The notes beneath the pieces were generated by a model. The model had not been told where the DNA came from and ran no database searches. It worked only from the letters and a program-made list of their open reading frames with translations. Of a stretch of DNA of 64,000 bases, positions 11,823 through 21,846 are shown piece after piece. The stretch spans positions 16,668,501 to 16,732,500 of the forward strand of contig NC_016132.3 of the NCBI RefSeq assembly GCF_000005505.3. The letters are read 5' to 3'. The DNA is from Brachypodium distachyon. Lineage: Eukaryota; Streptophyta; Magnoliopsida; Poales; Poaceae. Every line of letters begins with the position of its first letter. Positions within the stretch are counted from its first letter, which is position 1. The translations under genes were made by a program, and so were the position numbers.

Positions 11823-12472
11823 TCACTTGCACTTGCCGGGGGAGTTGGGGCGGAAGAGGAAGTTGCCGACGGAGTAGAGCGCCTGGATCCCGTCGCCGAG
11901 CGTGAGGAACCGCTCGAACTTGAGCGGCAGCCCCTCCAGGTCCGCGGCGGGGAACTCCGCCGCCCCGCACGCCCGCTTCGGCGACGCCCGCACGACCACT
12001 CTGCAGTCGCTGCTGGTGAAGGACGCCATCTTCGCCGACTGGATCAGGAAGTAGCCCCCCTTCCCCGCCACCCCCCTCACCGACACCCCCCTTCTCCCCC
12101 TCACGCACCGAAGGTACGCCACCGCCCCTGCATAAATGATTGCTTCTCAGAATTATCAAGAATTAACGACGCTTAAAGGAGGAAATTGAAGTGATTAGTA
12201 AGATTTGGTTAATTTGGGGATTGATTGGTTGGTGAATTGGTTTGATTTTGACCTGGGAGAGGGGAGGCGTCCATGGGAGCGTAGTAGCCGCGGTAATGGC
12301 AGGTCTTGCACCAGGCCATGCCTTGCACGCCGATGGTGAAGTTTACTGGCGTCTGCGGCGGGGGAAGGCCCATGGCGGAGGCGCCGGTGCTGATGCCCGG
12401 TGAGAGGAGGAGGAGGACTACAGCGGAGAGGGAGAGCACGAGGCACTTGGCTAGCAGAGACATTATCATCAT
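11823..12472 (-). CDS. Pollen Ole e 1 / extensin-like secreted protein, 174 aa (copy 1)
   Basis: Two exons, 12472-12253 and 12127-11823, join at phase 1. A signal peptide (MSLLAKCLVLSLSAVVLLLL...) is followed by the Ole e 1-family opening VQGMAWCKTCHYRGYYAPMD, ASPLPGAVAYLRC, and then cysteines in DCRVVV, KRACG and PGKCK. The family is extracellular, implicated in wall structure and pollen or root development; the exact role is unknown. Start choice: the MMIMSLL cluster gives ATGs at 12472 and 12463, the latter equally possible. It is paralogous to the gene at 14904-15671: the intron sits at the same place after DASPLP, both are on the minus strand and 2.4 kb apart. Confidence 0.88.
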
Positions 12473-12651
12473 GGCCGGCCTTTTCTTCCTAGCTAGCTAG
12501 CTCGAAGGCTAGTGATCACTGATCAGTTAGCTAAGTACGGCCGGACACAGATAGTAGAAGCAGCTATTGGTTACTTAGGAGTGACAAGATCACAAGATCA
12601 AGTTGCTAGCTTAGGGTACTACGTTGCGAAGACAAGAAGCGAGATGGCGCA

Positions 12652-12659
12652 ATTTATAG
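12652..12659 (-). promoter_or_regulatory. TATA box for the Ole e 1-like gene copy 1
   Basis: CTATAAAT on the minus strand, about 180 bp upstream of the ATG. Confidence 0.6.
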
Positions 12660-12687
12660 TGGTCGATCGAGTGCCCGTAGTGCCGCA

Positions 12688-12783
12688 CTCTCTCCGTCAA
12701 ATTGATCAAATATAGATGTATTTATGTCTAAAAAACGTCTAGATATATGTATTAAAAAATCATTTAATATGAGACGGAGGAAG
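12688..12783. mobile_element. Stowaway-like MITE (degraded)
   Basis: Ends ctctctccgtc and gagacggaggaag face each other, with internal tagatgtatttatgtct / agatatatgtatt arms and a TA on the right flank. Confidence 0.65.
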
Positions 12784-14903
12784 TATGCATGTACTCCTTT
12801 GCGATGAGCTGAAAGATGTATAGTTAAGGTCGTTTCGCGACCGATGTTCTAGCAGAGACCGATGGACCGCCCAAGTTGGCCTGCAAGTTGCGCTGGAAAT
12901 ACGAGGGCTCGTCGGGGACTGAGGAGCGAATTACGTAAACGATGAGCTCGATGTGGGTTTTGGAGTGCATCGCAAGCGATCTGCCTACTACGCTTCGTTA
13001 GCAGCGTACTCCAGCAGCTGTTGATTAATTGCCACGGATAATTAGTTTCAAGGCACCCTGTTGCTCGCTTCAAGGTACGTGCAGTGCTGTATACGTGCTC
13101 CTTCCATTCCTAAATATTTGTCGTGCAAATTTGCACTAAAATCACGACAAGTATTTAGAAACGGAAGAAATACTATGCACCATGGTCACTCAAGTTAAGG
13201 CCATGGCCCTGCTTATTACTCCAGTTATTTGATCACGGTGAATCATCTAGCAAACCGAGGTGTGTGTCATGGGATGAATAACACGTACAATAACAGAGGT
13301 CCGGGCAACTTGAACGCCTCAGCAATTGTATGCAGGTAGCGTCGTCCAAGGCGTATTGGATCCATCTCAAATCGGGAACGTAAGCTCTTATTCTTGGTGA
13401 TACGTTCAAGAACTCGAGGTGTTATTCTAGTTGCAGAGGAACTGAACCGCTGAAGGCAGACAGTAGTGACACGAACGCTAGCTAAGCTGTTGCGACTAGA
13501 TCCCAAGGGAGGACGCCTGGACGTCGACCGGGATCGATCCCAATCCACCGCGGTGGCGTGTGATCCCTGATCCGTGCTGGTATTTTCAAAGTCATCATAT
13601 TTGAAAACCGCAATCTCCGTTTCCTTGGGTCCAAACTTTTTGTGTGGCGACGTACGCAGTCTTATGAGATTCGTATGCCGGCGTGATTTTGGACGTTGGA
13701 GTGAGTGTGTTCGAGGATTGACCAGCTCGCTTGAGATAATTGAAGAGCAGACACGCATGGATCGATACATAGCGTGACAGCATCCATCTCGGCGTACTTG
13801 TCGGTTTGTGAACTCTGCACGATCTATAGTGGGACCCGCAGATCAGAAAGAGACAGAGGGAGGGTTAACGGGTCGGGTTAAGTCCGACGTGGCCTCACAT
13901 GTGGGGCTCACATGTAAGAACACCTGTCAAAAATTGTTTAACCCTCTATTTTGGGCAACTTGAGACAATCAAATACAAAACGTGTGATTTTTTCGGACAA
14001 ATTAGCAAAATATGTGGCTCCGTGAGAATAACTGTGAAATTTACTGATGTATTTATGTTGTCTCACAGTCTCAACTCATATGTTTCAAATCTACATCGCG
14101 ATGTACCGCACAATTCCACATGCACATGTTTTCACTAGTTCATTTACATAAACGGTGTTCCCGCATTTAAAAAAAATCTATTTACCGGTTATATCCACAT
14201 ACACATTTCCTCAACAAGGAGGAAACATTACATCAAAAGAGTCACACGGATGACGCACACGCGTGTTTCACTAGGCAGACGTGAGGGCATATATTTTAAT
14301 CGCACACTGGAAACTGATAGAGACCAAAGATAAATGAGAAATCAAACACATAAAAATTCTATTAAGCACATCGCGTGTTTTGTAAATGTAAGCACCATGA
14401 TTTGTAGTTTGTCCCTCCTACCAAGAGGCGATTCTTAAAATATACTCTCTCTTTTTTTAAAAAATGTTGACCTGGTTGGAGGTGGAAATTTCTCTAGTGA
14501 GTCGTTCTTCACCGAAGCTTATTTATGCTTGATTGGTTTAGTTGTAGCATCGTTCATTGTAAAGTTCACTTACCTGATCGAATCATCAGCACAATAGTTA
14601 ACAAGGTAAGGAAACTTGACACAACAAAAGGATGCATGCTCGAACCCACTAATTCGAATTCAGGACAAACTGACAAATTAAGGTTACACACACACTTGCC
14701 GTACACCTGGACGTAGGACGACCAACATCAAACTACAGAGTACTACTACACGGATCATCAACCAAACGACAGACCACAGTCGTCTCTGCTACTTATTCTA
14801 GTCCTCTCTAGCTCAACCAAACACAGCATCGATCCACAAACTCCTACAGCATTGCAACATCTCCGTGCATCTCGACCGTCGATCCTCGATCGAAGTTCGT
14901 TCA
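12784..14903. other. Intergenic between the two Ole e 1-like genes
   Basis: Apart from the small MITE at 13098-13170, I see no supportable gene. A 167-codon open frame on the minus strand (13267-13770) has no family signature and unusual Arg/Ser content. Confidence 0.4.
13098..13170. mobile_element. Stowaway-like MITE, 73 bp
   Basis: ctccttccattcctaaata pairs with tatttagaaacggaagaaa. The interior arms ttgtcgtgcaaatttgc / cactaaaatcacgacaa form a near-complete hairpin. Confidence 0.75.
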
Positions 14904-15671
14904 CTAGTAGGCCGGGCAGCTGACCCCGGAGCGGGGCTTGTACATGAGCGCGCCGCTCTGGATGCTATAGATATCGTGCTCCGCCTCCTCCTCCGCCTCC
15001 TTGGCGAGGCTCATCCCGATCGTCGGGTCTTCCGGGAGGAACGGCGCGTCGCAGAGCATCGTGGGCGAAGACCTCAGGTACACCTTGCAGCTACCGCTGT
15101 TCCGGGTGAAGGCGGCCACGTCGTAGACCATGAACAGGAAGAAGCCATTCCCGTCCGTCGCCGTGCTCGTCATCTCCAGCGCCCTCCTCCCGCTACCGCC
15201 CATCTCCTCGCACACCAGCTTCGCCGTCGCATCTGCATTTACACGATTGATCAAACCGGGAGTGTTGCTAGATAAGTACAAAGTTATACTAAATCAAAGA
15301 CAATTGTTATGAATAGGAGGGATCAGTACTATTTAACGACATTCGGAAACGATTTTTGACGTACTGGGGAGGGGCGACGCGTCCATGCCGGAGTTGTAGT
15401 TGGCGAGCTTGCAGGACTTGCAGTAGATGACGCCGCGGACGATGATCACTGTCGGCGGCGCCGGGGCCGGGGCTGGCTCCGGGGTGTACGCCGGCATAGG
15501 CGTGGGAGCTGGAGCAACGTGCTTGTATTTGTAATGAGCATCTGCCTCGTACATGGATGCATAGGAGGGGAAGGGGAGGAGGAAGGTGCTTAGTAGGAGC
15601 ACGGCAATGGCAGCTGCCACCCCGGCGGCGCCATGGATCTTGAAGGCTGTGGTGGCGGAGGCCATTTTCAA
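14904..15671 (-). CDS. Pollen Ole e 1 / extensin-like secreted protein, 211 aa (copy 2)
   Basis: Exons 15671-15365 and 15232-14904 join at phase 1, with donor CCCCA|GTACGT. A signal peptide (about residues 14-38) is followed by a Pro-rich extensin-like linker (APAPTPMPAYTPEPAPAPAP), then the Ole e 1 domain: IVRGVIYCKSCKLANYNSGM, DASPLPNATAKLVCEE, a central NGFFLFMVYDV strand, and cysteines in GSCKVYL, MLCDAPF and VSCPAY. It shares layout and intron position with the downstream copy but adds the Pro-rich linker, so it is likely wall-associated. An ATG two codons downstream (MASATT) is an equally good start. Confidence 0.88.
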
Positions 15672-15780
15672 CCAGGGAGCTAGCTAGCCCTTAGCCTCTC
15701 TGAAAGGAACGAAGTAGGCAGCTAGCTCCTAATCTGGTTGCACTTTGGTTGTGTGGGACGCTGTCCGAAGATGGGAGCTA

Positions 15781-15788
15781 ATTTATAG
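15781..15788 (-). promoter_or_regulatory. TATA box for the Ole e 1-like gene copy 2
   Basis: CTATAAAT on the minus strand, about 110 bp upstream of the ATG. Confidence 0.6.
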
Positions 15789-17211
15789 AGGCAGGAGATC
15801 GATCGATATGGACCTGCAGCTAGGGCTAAGGGCTTTCAGTTTCAGGCTTCTCACCCAAGGGAGTACAGTATCTGTTTGGCATTTGGCAACGATGCATGGC
15901 GCTTTGCTTCGTGATGCAGCTAGCAGTTAAATGAGATTCCGTTTGCAGTTAATGCTCTTTGCTGTCTTGTGATAACTAGCATGCATAGAGATTCGTTATT
16001 AGGCTAGCTAAACAAATGCAGCAGAACGGTGACAGTGAGCTGCAAGCTAACAGCACTATATCTTCAGGGTGAATCCTCGCCTGCGAGACGATAATTCATC
16101 CTCTCCGTGGCTCTGTTGACCGTTTACTTTGACAGGGTCTGACCGCCGAGTGGCCCTTTTATCGGACTGAATCTTAACGGCTTAACCCCCATAGCCATAG
16201 GCCATATTTTTACTGTGCTCCTACTTACCGTATTGGATTTCATTTACCTGTTTGGAAGGGTAACATAGATAAATGATGTCATTGGGGAGCGTAGCTCGGA
16301 GGTTTCTGCGGAACGGCGACCTTTGTTTGTATTCATCTCGATCCCTGGAAAACGAAAGATTTTTGCTAGTTTTTGCACTGGGAATGAGTGTGGAGTTGCT
16401 GCTAAGGCAAGCGACTTGGCTTCTTGGATCCCTGCATTTCCGGTATCGATTGCACCAAAGCAACCTCGAAGCAAATCAAGCGATTCTTATGGCAGTAAAC
16501 TGGAGTAACTTGTTTGATTTTGCCGAACTTGAGTTCCTTATTCTGACTGTCCGAGAACTTCAGTTCATACTTCGGCCTAACAGCTGAAGGCTAAATTCTC
16601 AGGGAACGGGCCGTATGAAACGACGAACGGGTGGTGTACGGGCTGGGGGGACCCCTTTATTAAAAAAAAACTTATACCGCGCACCTTGCTGCAGGCCATA
16701 CGGCCCATGTGATTTAAGCTCGTTTGCACTGCGTACAGGTGGTGTACGGTGCAGGCCCAACCCGCCTACGAACATACTTAAAGCCCATTATTATGTTTAC
16801 TTAAAGCTCATTTTGTCCAGGCAAGCAGCATAGGGAGTATTGTTCTTTCGATAAAAAATGTTGGTGAATAAAAATAGTTCACATATATGACCCAATCAAA
16901 GGAATTTCTACAAGCCAGAGCTCTGTTCAGTTTAGAATTTTAAGCCCCCCCCCCTTATCCTCTGTTTCTTAGCTATGTACATTTATTTTTGATTCACAAC
17001 AAATTTACCAATACATTCTAAGTTTGATTAACCAACTAAAATTAATTAATTAAACAGAGAGATTACATCTCCCGCCTATCTTTCCTTCAGCTTGATTCTT
17101 ACCGAAAACTTCAGGTCGCCACAAACTTCCACACACACACACACACACGTTGTATTCGACATTCAGAAGCAACATGTATCCACGATTAATTCCACGGTGT
17201 CCAATTCGATT
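15789..17211. other. Intergenic
   Basis: No gene is supported. It contains A/C/T homopolymers (poly-C near 16946) and an (AC)n microsatellite at about 17131-17148. Confidence 0.4.
17131..17148. repeat. (AC)n microsatellite
   Basis: An uninterrupted cacacaca run just downstream of the S40-type gene, likely in or near its 3' UTR. Confidence 0.9.
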
Positions 17212-17625
17212 TCATTCCTCGATGAATCCGGTCATCCTGAGCACTCGGTCCCTGACGTCGCGGAGGTCCCGCCCTTTGAGCGTCCTCCCTTTCCCGGCGC
17301 ACATGGAGTAGGCCGCCGTCCTCATTCCCCCGATCCTCCGCCGTCGATCCACGATAACGTGCGGCGGCAGCAGCACGGCGCCCCTCTTCGCGTCGTTGGT
17401 ACAGCAGCCATCGTCGTCCTCGTCGGACGCCCAGGAGCGAGAAAGGCGCCGCCGCTTCCGGGCCGGAGGCACGTCTACCGGGGCAGATTGCTCCGGCCGC
17501 GGCGGCGACGCCCCTCCGGGAAGAAGAACAGGGGAGACGCTGCTTGCCGTGTCACCGTCGTCGGCGGAGTATCCAGATCCAGGCCAGAGGACGTCGGCCT
17601 CTTGGAATTCCTGAAGGTCGTCCAT
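17212..17625 (-). CDS. S40-like senescence regulator (DUF584), 137 aa
   Basis: This is a single-exon gene, as usual for the family. MDDLQEFQEADVLWP is the acidic N-terminal motif; APVDVPPA and LLPPHVIVDRRRR are the middle motifs; SMCAGKGRTLKGRDLRDVRD and RVLRMTGFIE form the diagnostic C-terminus. KRRR and DRRRR could act as nuclear localisation signals. Family members are nuclear proteins induced during senescence, dark or pathogen stress. The start is the ATG aligning with the paralog 1.2 kb away; a TATA box lies about 63 bp upstream of it. Confidence 0.92.
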   Translation of the reverse strand: MDDLQEFQEADVLWPGSGYSADDGDTASSVSPVLLPGGASPPRPEQSAPVDVPPARKRRRLSRSWASDEDDDGCCTNDAKRGAVLLPPHVIVDRRRRIGGMRTAAYSMCAGKGRTLKGRDLRDVRDRVLRMTGFIEE

Positions 17626-17687
17626 GGCCTCCCCGGCCGGCCGTGTGTCCGGGAAGGCAAGAGCTCTGTTGCCATGGCCAGGGGGCG

Positions 17688-17695
17688 ATTTATAG
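17688..17695 (-). promoter_or_regulatory. TATA box of the S40-like gene
   Basis: CTATAAAT on the minus strand, about 63 bp upstream of the ATG, leaving a very short 5' UTR. Confidence 0.65.
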
Positions 17696-18398
17696 TGGAT
17701 TGTATTGCCTATTGCGTGGTTTGTGCTGTGGAAGGAAGGAGAGGGGAGAGGGCTGGCGTGTCTTGGTGAGCAAGTTGGCTTCCTTTGGAAGTCGGCATCT
17801 GGAGCACAGAACAGCTGTGGATGGGGCGGTGAGCACTGGCCGGAAGGAAGGGGTTTGGTTTGGAGTGCGGTGCACCCTATCCTAGGCTGCCACGTGGATA
17901 TCCCCTCCGGCCAAGCTAATACTACAAATGTGCACGTTCGTTCAAGTAAATCAAGTCCTTGGATTAACGAAGTCGTGTATACTGACGATCCCTAAAAAAA
18001 GAAAGTCGTGTATACTGACTACGTACAATCAGTAGTCGTATACGTTATATCGATGGGGTGATCTGAACGTAGGAACGGGGGATGATTGAGTTTTAGTTGT
18101 ATACGCCGCGTGCGCAGGCGTAAACTCATTTCCTTGGCGATTGACAGAATTTCCACACGGCAAGATACAGTAGTTTCGTGGCATGCATAACCTGCATGCA
18201 GGTTTAGTGCTAATCCATTTGGCAACATTAATTGTTCGAGTCCGCTTGCGTCGATAACCAAGATAGTTTGCTTTCGATAGCTAAGCTGGCTAGCACACGT
18301 TCGAGTTCAAATCATCCCTTCTACGGTACAATCAAGCCGATCTTTCCCTCCCAAGTCTCCCAACGGCAAATCCAACTAGCCTTGTGTCATCTCGATCA
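17696..18398. other. Intergenic between S40 paralogs
   Basis: Nothing coding is supported. A short repeated phrase (gtcgtgtatactgac) occurs at 17971-17985 and 18005-18019, separated by 19 bp. Confidence 0.4.
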
Positions 18399-18818
18399 TC
18401 ATCCTTCGATGAAGCCGGTCATCCGCGGCACGGAGTTGCGCAGCGGCCGGCGCAGGTCGCGCTGCCGCCCCGCCCGCACAGTCCCGGAATATTACGCCGC
18501 CGTGGACGACTCCCCGTCGTCCGACCGCCATCTGCCGGAGATTGGGAGATGCGGCGGCACGATGATGGGCCTCTTTTCGCCGCTGCCTTCACTACGGTCC
18601 TCTTCTTCTTCGCCGCCGGCGGCTTCTTCCCACCGGCGCAGCACTAGCGCCGCCCTCGGCACGTCCACCGGCCACGACCGCTGCTTGGGGCGAATCGGCA
18701 CCGTCGTCGGCGTGATCATCATCGCGGGCGCCGTCGGCTGATGCTTCTGGGATGCGTCGTCGGCGTAATGAGCGTGCTCCGGCCAGAGCACCTCGAACTC
18801 GTCGAGCTCTTGCTCCAT
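18399..18818 (-). pseudogene. S40-like paralog interrupted by an in-frame stop
   Basis: From the ATG at 18818 it reads MEQELDEFEVLWPE, SWPVDVPRA and IIVPPHLPISGRWRS, parallel to the neighbouring S40 gene. At 18494-18492 a TAA interrupts the frame. The same frame then continues YSGTVRAGRQRDLRRPLRNS and VPRMTGFIEG to a TGA at 18401-18399, which is the conserved family C-terminus. The neighbour has ...TAAYSMC where this copy has ...TAA-stop-YSG. The simplest origin is a 3-bp insertion (TAT to TAATAT). An upstream ATG at 18833 gives a 113-residue truncated product. The TATA box is intact, so it may be transcribed. Readthrough or an assembly error are alternatives. Confidence 0.8.
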
Positions 18819-18862
18819 TGCGTACGTTGCCACCTCAGTACGTAAGGCCGGCCGGCGGTGGC

Positions 18863-18869
18863 GTTTATA
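18863..18869 (-). promoter_or_regulatory. TATA box of the interrupted S40 paralog
   Basis: TATAAAC on the minus strand, about 45 bp upstream of the ATG at 18818. Confidence 0.55.
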
Positions 18870-19495
18870 CTGGCAAGAGGGCCTACCGGCCGGCCGAGAG
18901 CAGCTAGCCAGCTAGCGCGCGAGACAGCCCGTATTGCATCCTTCGTGCTATATACCGGCTCGGCACGCAGTCCGTATGAACGAGGGATTCCACCGTGTCT
19001 GATCACGAAATATTACCGCCATCGACAACGGCCGCTCGTTGGACGAACTCCACAACGTACGTACACCTTTGTGAAAGGGAACCACCCTTTGGAGCGGGGA
19101 GTGTGGATCCGGTCCGGGTGGCGCCATCCCGGTGCGGGCGCTCGTGGACGCGGCGCCGGGAACAAAACACACACACGAAAGCTTTTCCCCGCGTAGCATG
19201 GAACGTGCCGTGCCGTGCCGCGGCGCCGTCACGGAGCGGGCATGTACACGTCAGTGGGGATGAATTTATGCTTGCCCTGTCCACTAATTAACAGGCTCCC
19301 GATGACACCCGCAATTCCCGACCGGTTCGGATGCTGGGCGCATAGCGCTGATACAGTAGTATTGTATTGCTCCTAATTTGGTTCGGACTCCAAACAAAAT
19401 ACGGTTTATGTTTGTGCCTTGTCGATCTGCACGACGATATTAATTACTGCAATGAGGCCACGAAAGCCATAGTTCGAGACAAAAGATTACCAAAC
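18870..19495. other. Divergent intergenic region, S40 paralog / F-box gene
   Basis: This is the shared upstream region of a minus-strand and a plus-strand gene. It is GC-rich around 18850-19250; no coding signal. Confidence 0.4.
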
Positions 19496-20749
19496 ATGGA
19501 AGAATCGCTGCCGCCGGAACTACCGTTGGATCTCCTGGCGGAGATCCTGTCACGCTGCGACCCGCGGACCGTGGTCCGCTTCGGCACCGCCTGCAAGCTC
19601 CTCTGGCGCCACGTGTCCGACCCGGCCTTGCGCGCCCGCCTCCGCGCTCGCCTCCCCGCCGCCGACCGCTTCCTCCTCGGCCTCCTCTACCAGCACAGCA
19701 GCCCCGCGCCGCTCTTCGCGGCGCCGTCGTCATCCGGCTCGCGGCACCTGCCCAACGGCGTGGCCTCCAGCATGTCCGCGGCGCTCATGGACAGGCACGA
19801 GCCCGTGGCGTCGCGGGGCGGCCTCGTCGTGCTCCGCAGCTGGGAGCGGCCCCTGGAGCTCGCCGTGTGCGACCCTGCCGCCGGCCGCGGCGGCTTCCTC
19901 CCGCCCTGCGACGTGCACCCCGACGCCTACGCCTTGCTCCTTCCTCAGGACTACGACGACGGCGACGCCGGCGCCGGCGGCTCAGACGTCGACCCTCGCT
20001 TCGAGCTGCTCGTCATGGACATGGACGAGGGCATCCGCACGCAGACCTTCTCGTCCGTGTCTCGCGCGTGGGGCCCGGTGGTCAGCGACGCCGCCACGGG
20101 CGGCGGCGTCAGGATCCCCTACGGCTACCGGCAGGTCCAGCCGACGACCACCGTCGTGATCGGCGGCGTCGCCTACTGGCTGTACCGCGGCGGACTCTTC
20201 GCGCCGCCGCCACCCACGCGGCACAGCTACCGCGTACTCGCCCTGGACGTGGCCACCGGGCACGCCACGTGGACCGAGGTCCCGGAGCGGTGCCACAAGC
20301 TGCGCAGGATGCCGCTCGTCGGCGGATCTAACGAGCCCAAGGAGCTGCTCCTCGTGCCCTACTCGCCGCCGCCATCGCCGCCGTCGAAGAAGAAGGTCGG
20401 GCTGCTGGTCTCGGAGCTCATGGCGATTTCCATGTGGGTGCTGGACGACGACGACGGAGGAACGACGTGGGCGAAGCACGTGGTGGTCGACAGGGAGAGG
20501 GTGCTTGGGCAGGTGCAGCATTGTCTGTACGGCCCGCTGGCGCTTGCGGTCCGGGCGATGGAGCTGGAGAGCGTCGCGGAGAGGAGCGGCACCGTGGTCA
20601 TGCAGATGCATGGTGTGGGGATCTTCCTCCTCAACCTGCAGACCCTCCAGGTGCACCAGCTTCAGACAAGTTTGCACGTCAAGTCGTTTGCTAGATACCC
20701 GTTCTGTGTGTATGAGCTGGATTTGATCTCCCTGATTCCATCCAAATGA
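19496..20749 (+). CDS. F-box protein, intronless, 417 aa
   Basis: The start is set at the ATG at 19496, immediately before LPPELPLDLLAEILSRCDPR, TVVRFGTACKLLWRHVSDPA, a canonical N-terminal F-box (about residues 5-45) that would bind SKP1 in an SCF ubiquitin ligase. The rest (residues 80-417) resembles the beta-rich associated domain of grass-expanded F-box proteins (VLRSWERPLELAVCDPAAGR, YRVLALDVATGHATWTEVPE), which recruits unknown substrates. The frame is open for a further 43 codons upstream, without a better start. Very GC-rich third positions are typical of grass single-exon genes. Confidence 0.88.
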   Translation: MEESLPPELPLDLLAEILSRCDPRTVVRFGTACKLLWRHVSDPALRARLRARLPAADRFLLGLLYQHSSPAPLFAAPSSSGSRHLPNGVASSMSAALMDRHEPVASRGGLVVLRSWERPLELAVCDPAAGRGGFLPPCDVHPDAYALLLPQDYDDGDAGAGGSDVDPRFELLVMDMDEGIRTQTFSSVSRAWGPVVSDAATGGGVRIPYGYRQVQPTTTVVIGGVAYWLYRGGLFAPPPPTRHSYRVLALDVATGHATWTEVPERCHKLRRMPLVGGSNEPKELLLVPYSPPPSPPSKKKVGLLVSELMAISMWVLDDDDGGTTWAKHVVVDRERVLGQVQHCLYGPLALAVRAMELESVAERSGTVVMQMHGVGIFLLNLQTLQVHQLQTSLHVKSFARYPFCVYELDLISLIPSK

Positions 20750-21742
20750 TCGTGATTCACTTTTGAGTAGGACCATGTACCCATGTTTATATCAAAAGAA
20801 TGAAAACAGAAGCAAATTGACTGTACTGATGTTTTCTTTAATTCGCAGCTGCTATGTTCATTCGAAAAACTTTCATAAAGATCCTAGGACCCTAAGGTTA
20901 TCTTTTGCCATTGTCAGTGATTAGTACTAAACAAGTAAAATCCAAATAGCATAACTACTCTCTACAATTGTTCTTGCACCTGCAGTTAGTAATTGAGTGT
21001 GAGGAACTCAGTGAAGGCATGGCATCACACCTGTGTTCATCACCTCCTCGATTGGAGGACTCTGCTGTGCAAACAGTGAGCTATGTCAGCAAGCGACCCT
21101 TTGACAATGTTCACACAGACAGAAGACCGAGCCTTGTTAGACTTTGTCCAAAGAATTCCATAAACTGAATTGAAATTAATCCAGTTTTTAATGTTTAACA
21201 AATGGTGTGTAAAAGAAGCATATATTGTCTCGCCAATTATTGAAATGGACATTCCAGGTCATAACTATTGAAATCAATATTTCAAGGATCGACAAGCAGT
21301 TGAAGCAGAAGCTCAACAGAGTATTGAAATCATGCAATTGTGTAACAAAATCAAACACTAGGGAAAGCAAGAACACTTAAAAGTTACTGTGGTGGCTTCC
21401 ATAAAAAGTGAAATTAACATTCAGTGTTTTCCAAAATCACAAGAAAAATGTGCAAACGTTGAGCTATATCAGCAAGCGACCCCTTGACAATTTTCATATA
21501 GAAGACCAGGCCTTGTTAGACTTTGTCCAAAGAATTCTATGAAATGTAACCTGCAGATAAACTAGTTGATCAACTAAACCCAAAATACCAACACAAACAA
21601 GTGCCATGAAATGTAACCTGCAGAGAAATTTGGCGATAAGGCCAACACAGTATTCTAGAATCAGCAACAAATTTTCTTGTAAGCTAAACAATTCAATGTT
21701 TACAGCAATGCTTGGTGAAGGACCAACATGCTAAGTACTAAG
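20750..21742. other. Intergenic with a duplicated segment
   Basis: No gene is supported. It contains the two copies described at 21079-21543. Confidence 0.4.
21079..21543. repeat. Two dispersed copies of an 85-bp segment
   Basis: 21079-21164 and 21459-21543 share gagctat.tcagcaagcgac, ccttgacaat, agaagacc and gccttgttagactttgtcca with scattered changes. They are direct repeats about 380 bp apart. Confidence 0.85.
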
Positions 21743-21846
21743 CTACTGATCCTTGGGGTCCAGTGGCACCAATATAGGCCGAGGAGGCCAAGGCATCTCC
21801 AGGTTCACAACTTCTCCTTCTTCATACTCATCTGGTAATTGAAAAA
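21743..21846 (-). pseudogene. 3'-terminal fragment of an F-box paralog
   Basis: The fragment reads FQLPDEYEEGEVVNLEMPWP, PRPILVPLDPKDQ-stop, nearly identical to the last exon end of the F-box gene at 23402-24484, and nothing upstream of it matches. It preserves the C-terminus LVPLDPKDQ, whereas the longer gene ends LVATGP because of one extra base. Confidence 0.85.

Noticed and set aside
13267..13770. 167-codon minus-strand open frame
   Set aside because: No family motif or signal, isolated, and no start context; probably chance.
19982..20776. 264-codon minus-strand frame opposite the F-box gene
   Set aside because: Shadow of a GC-rich coding exon; no motif.
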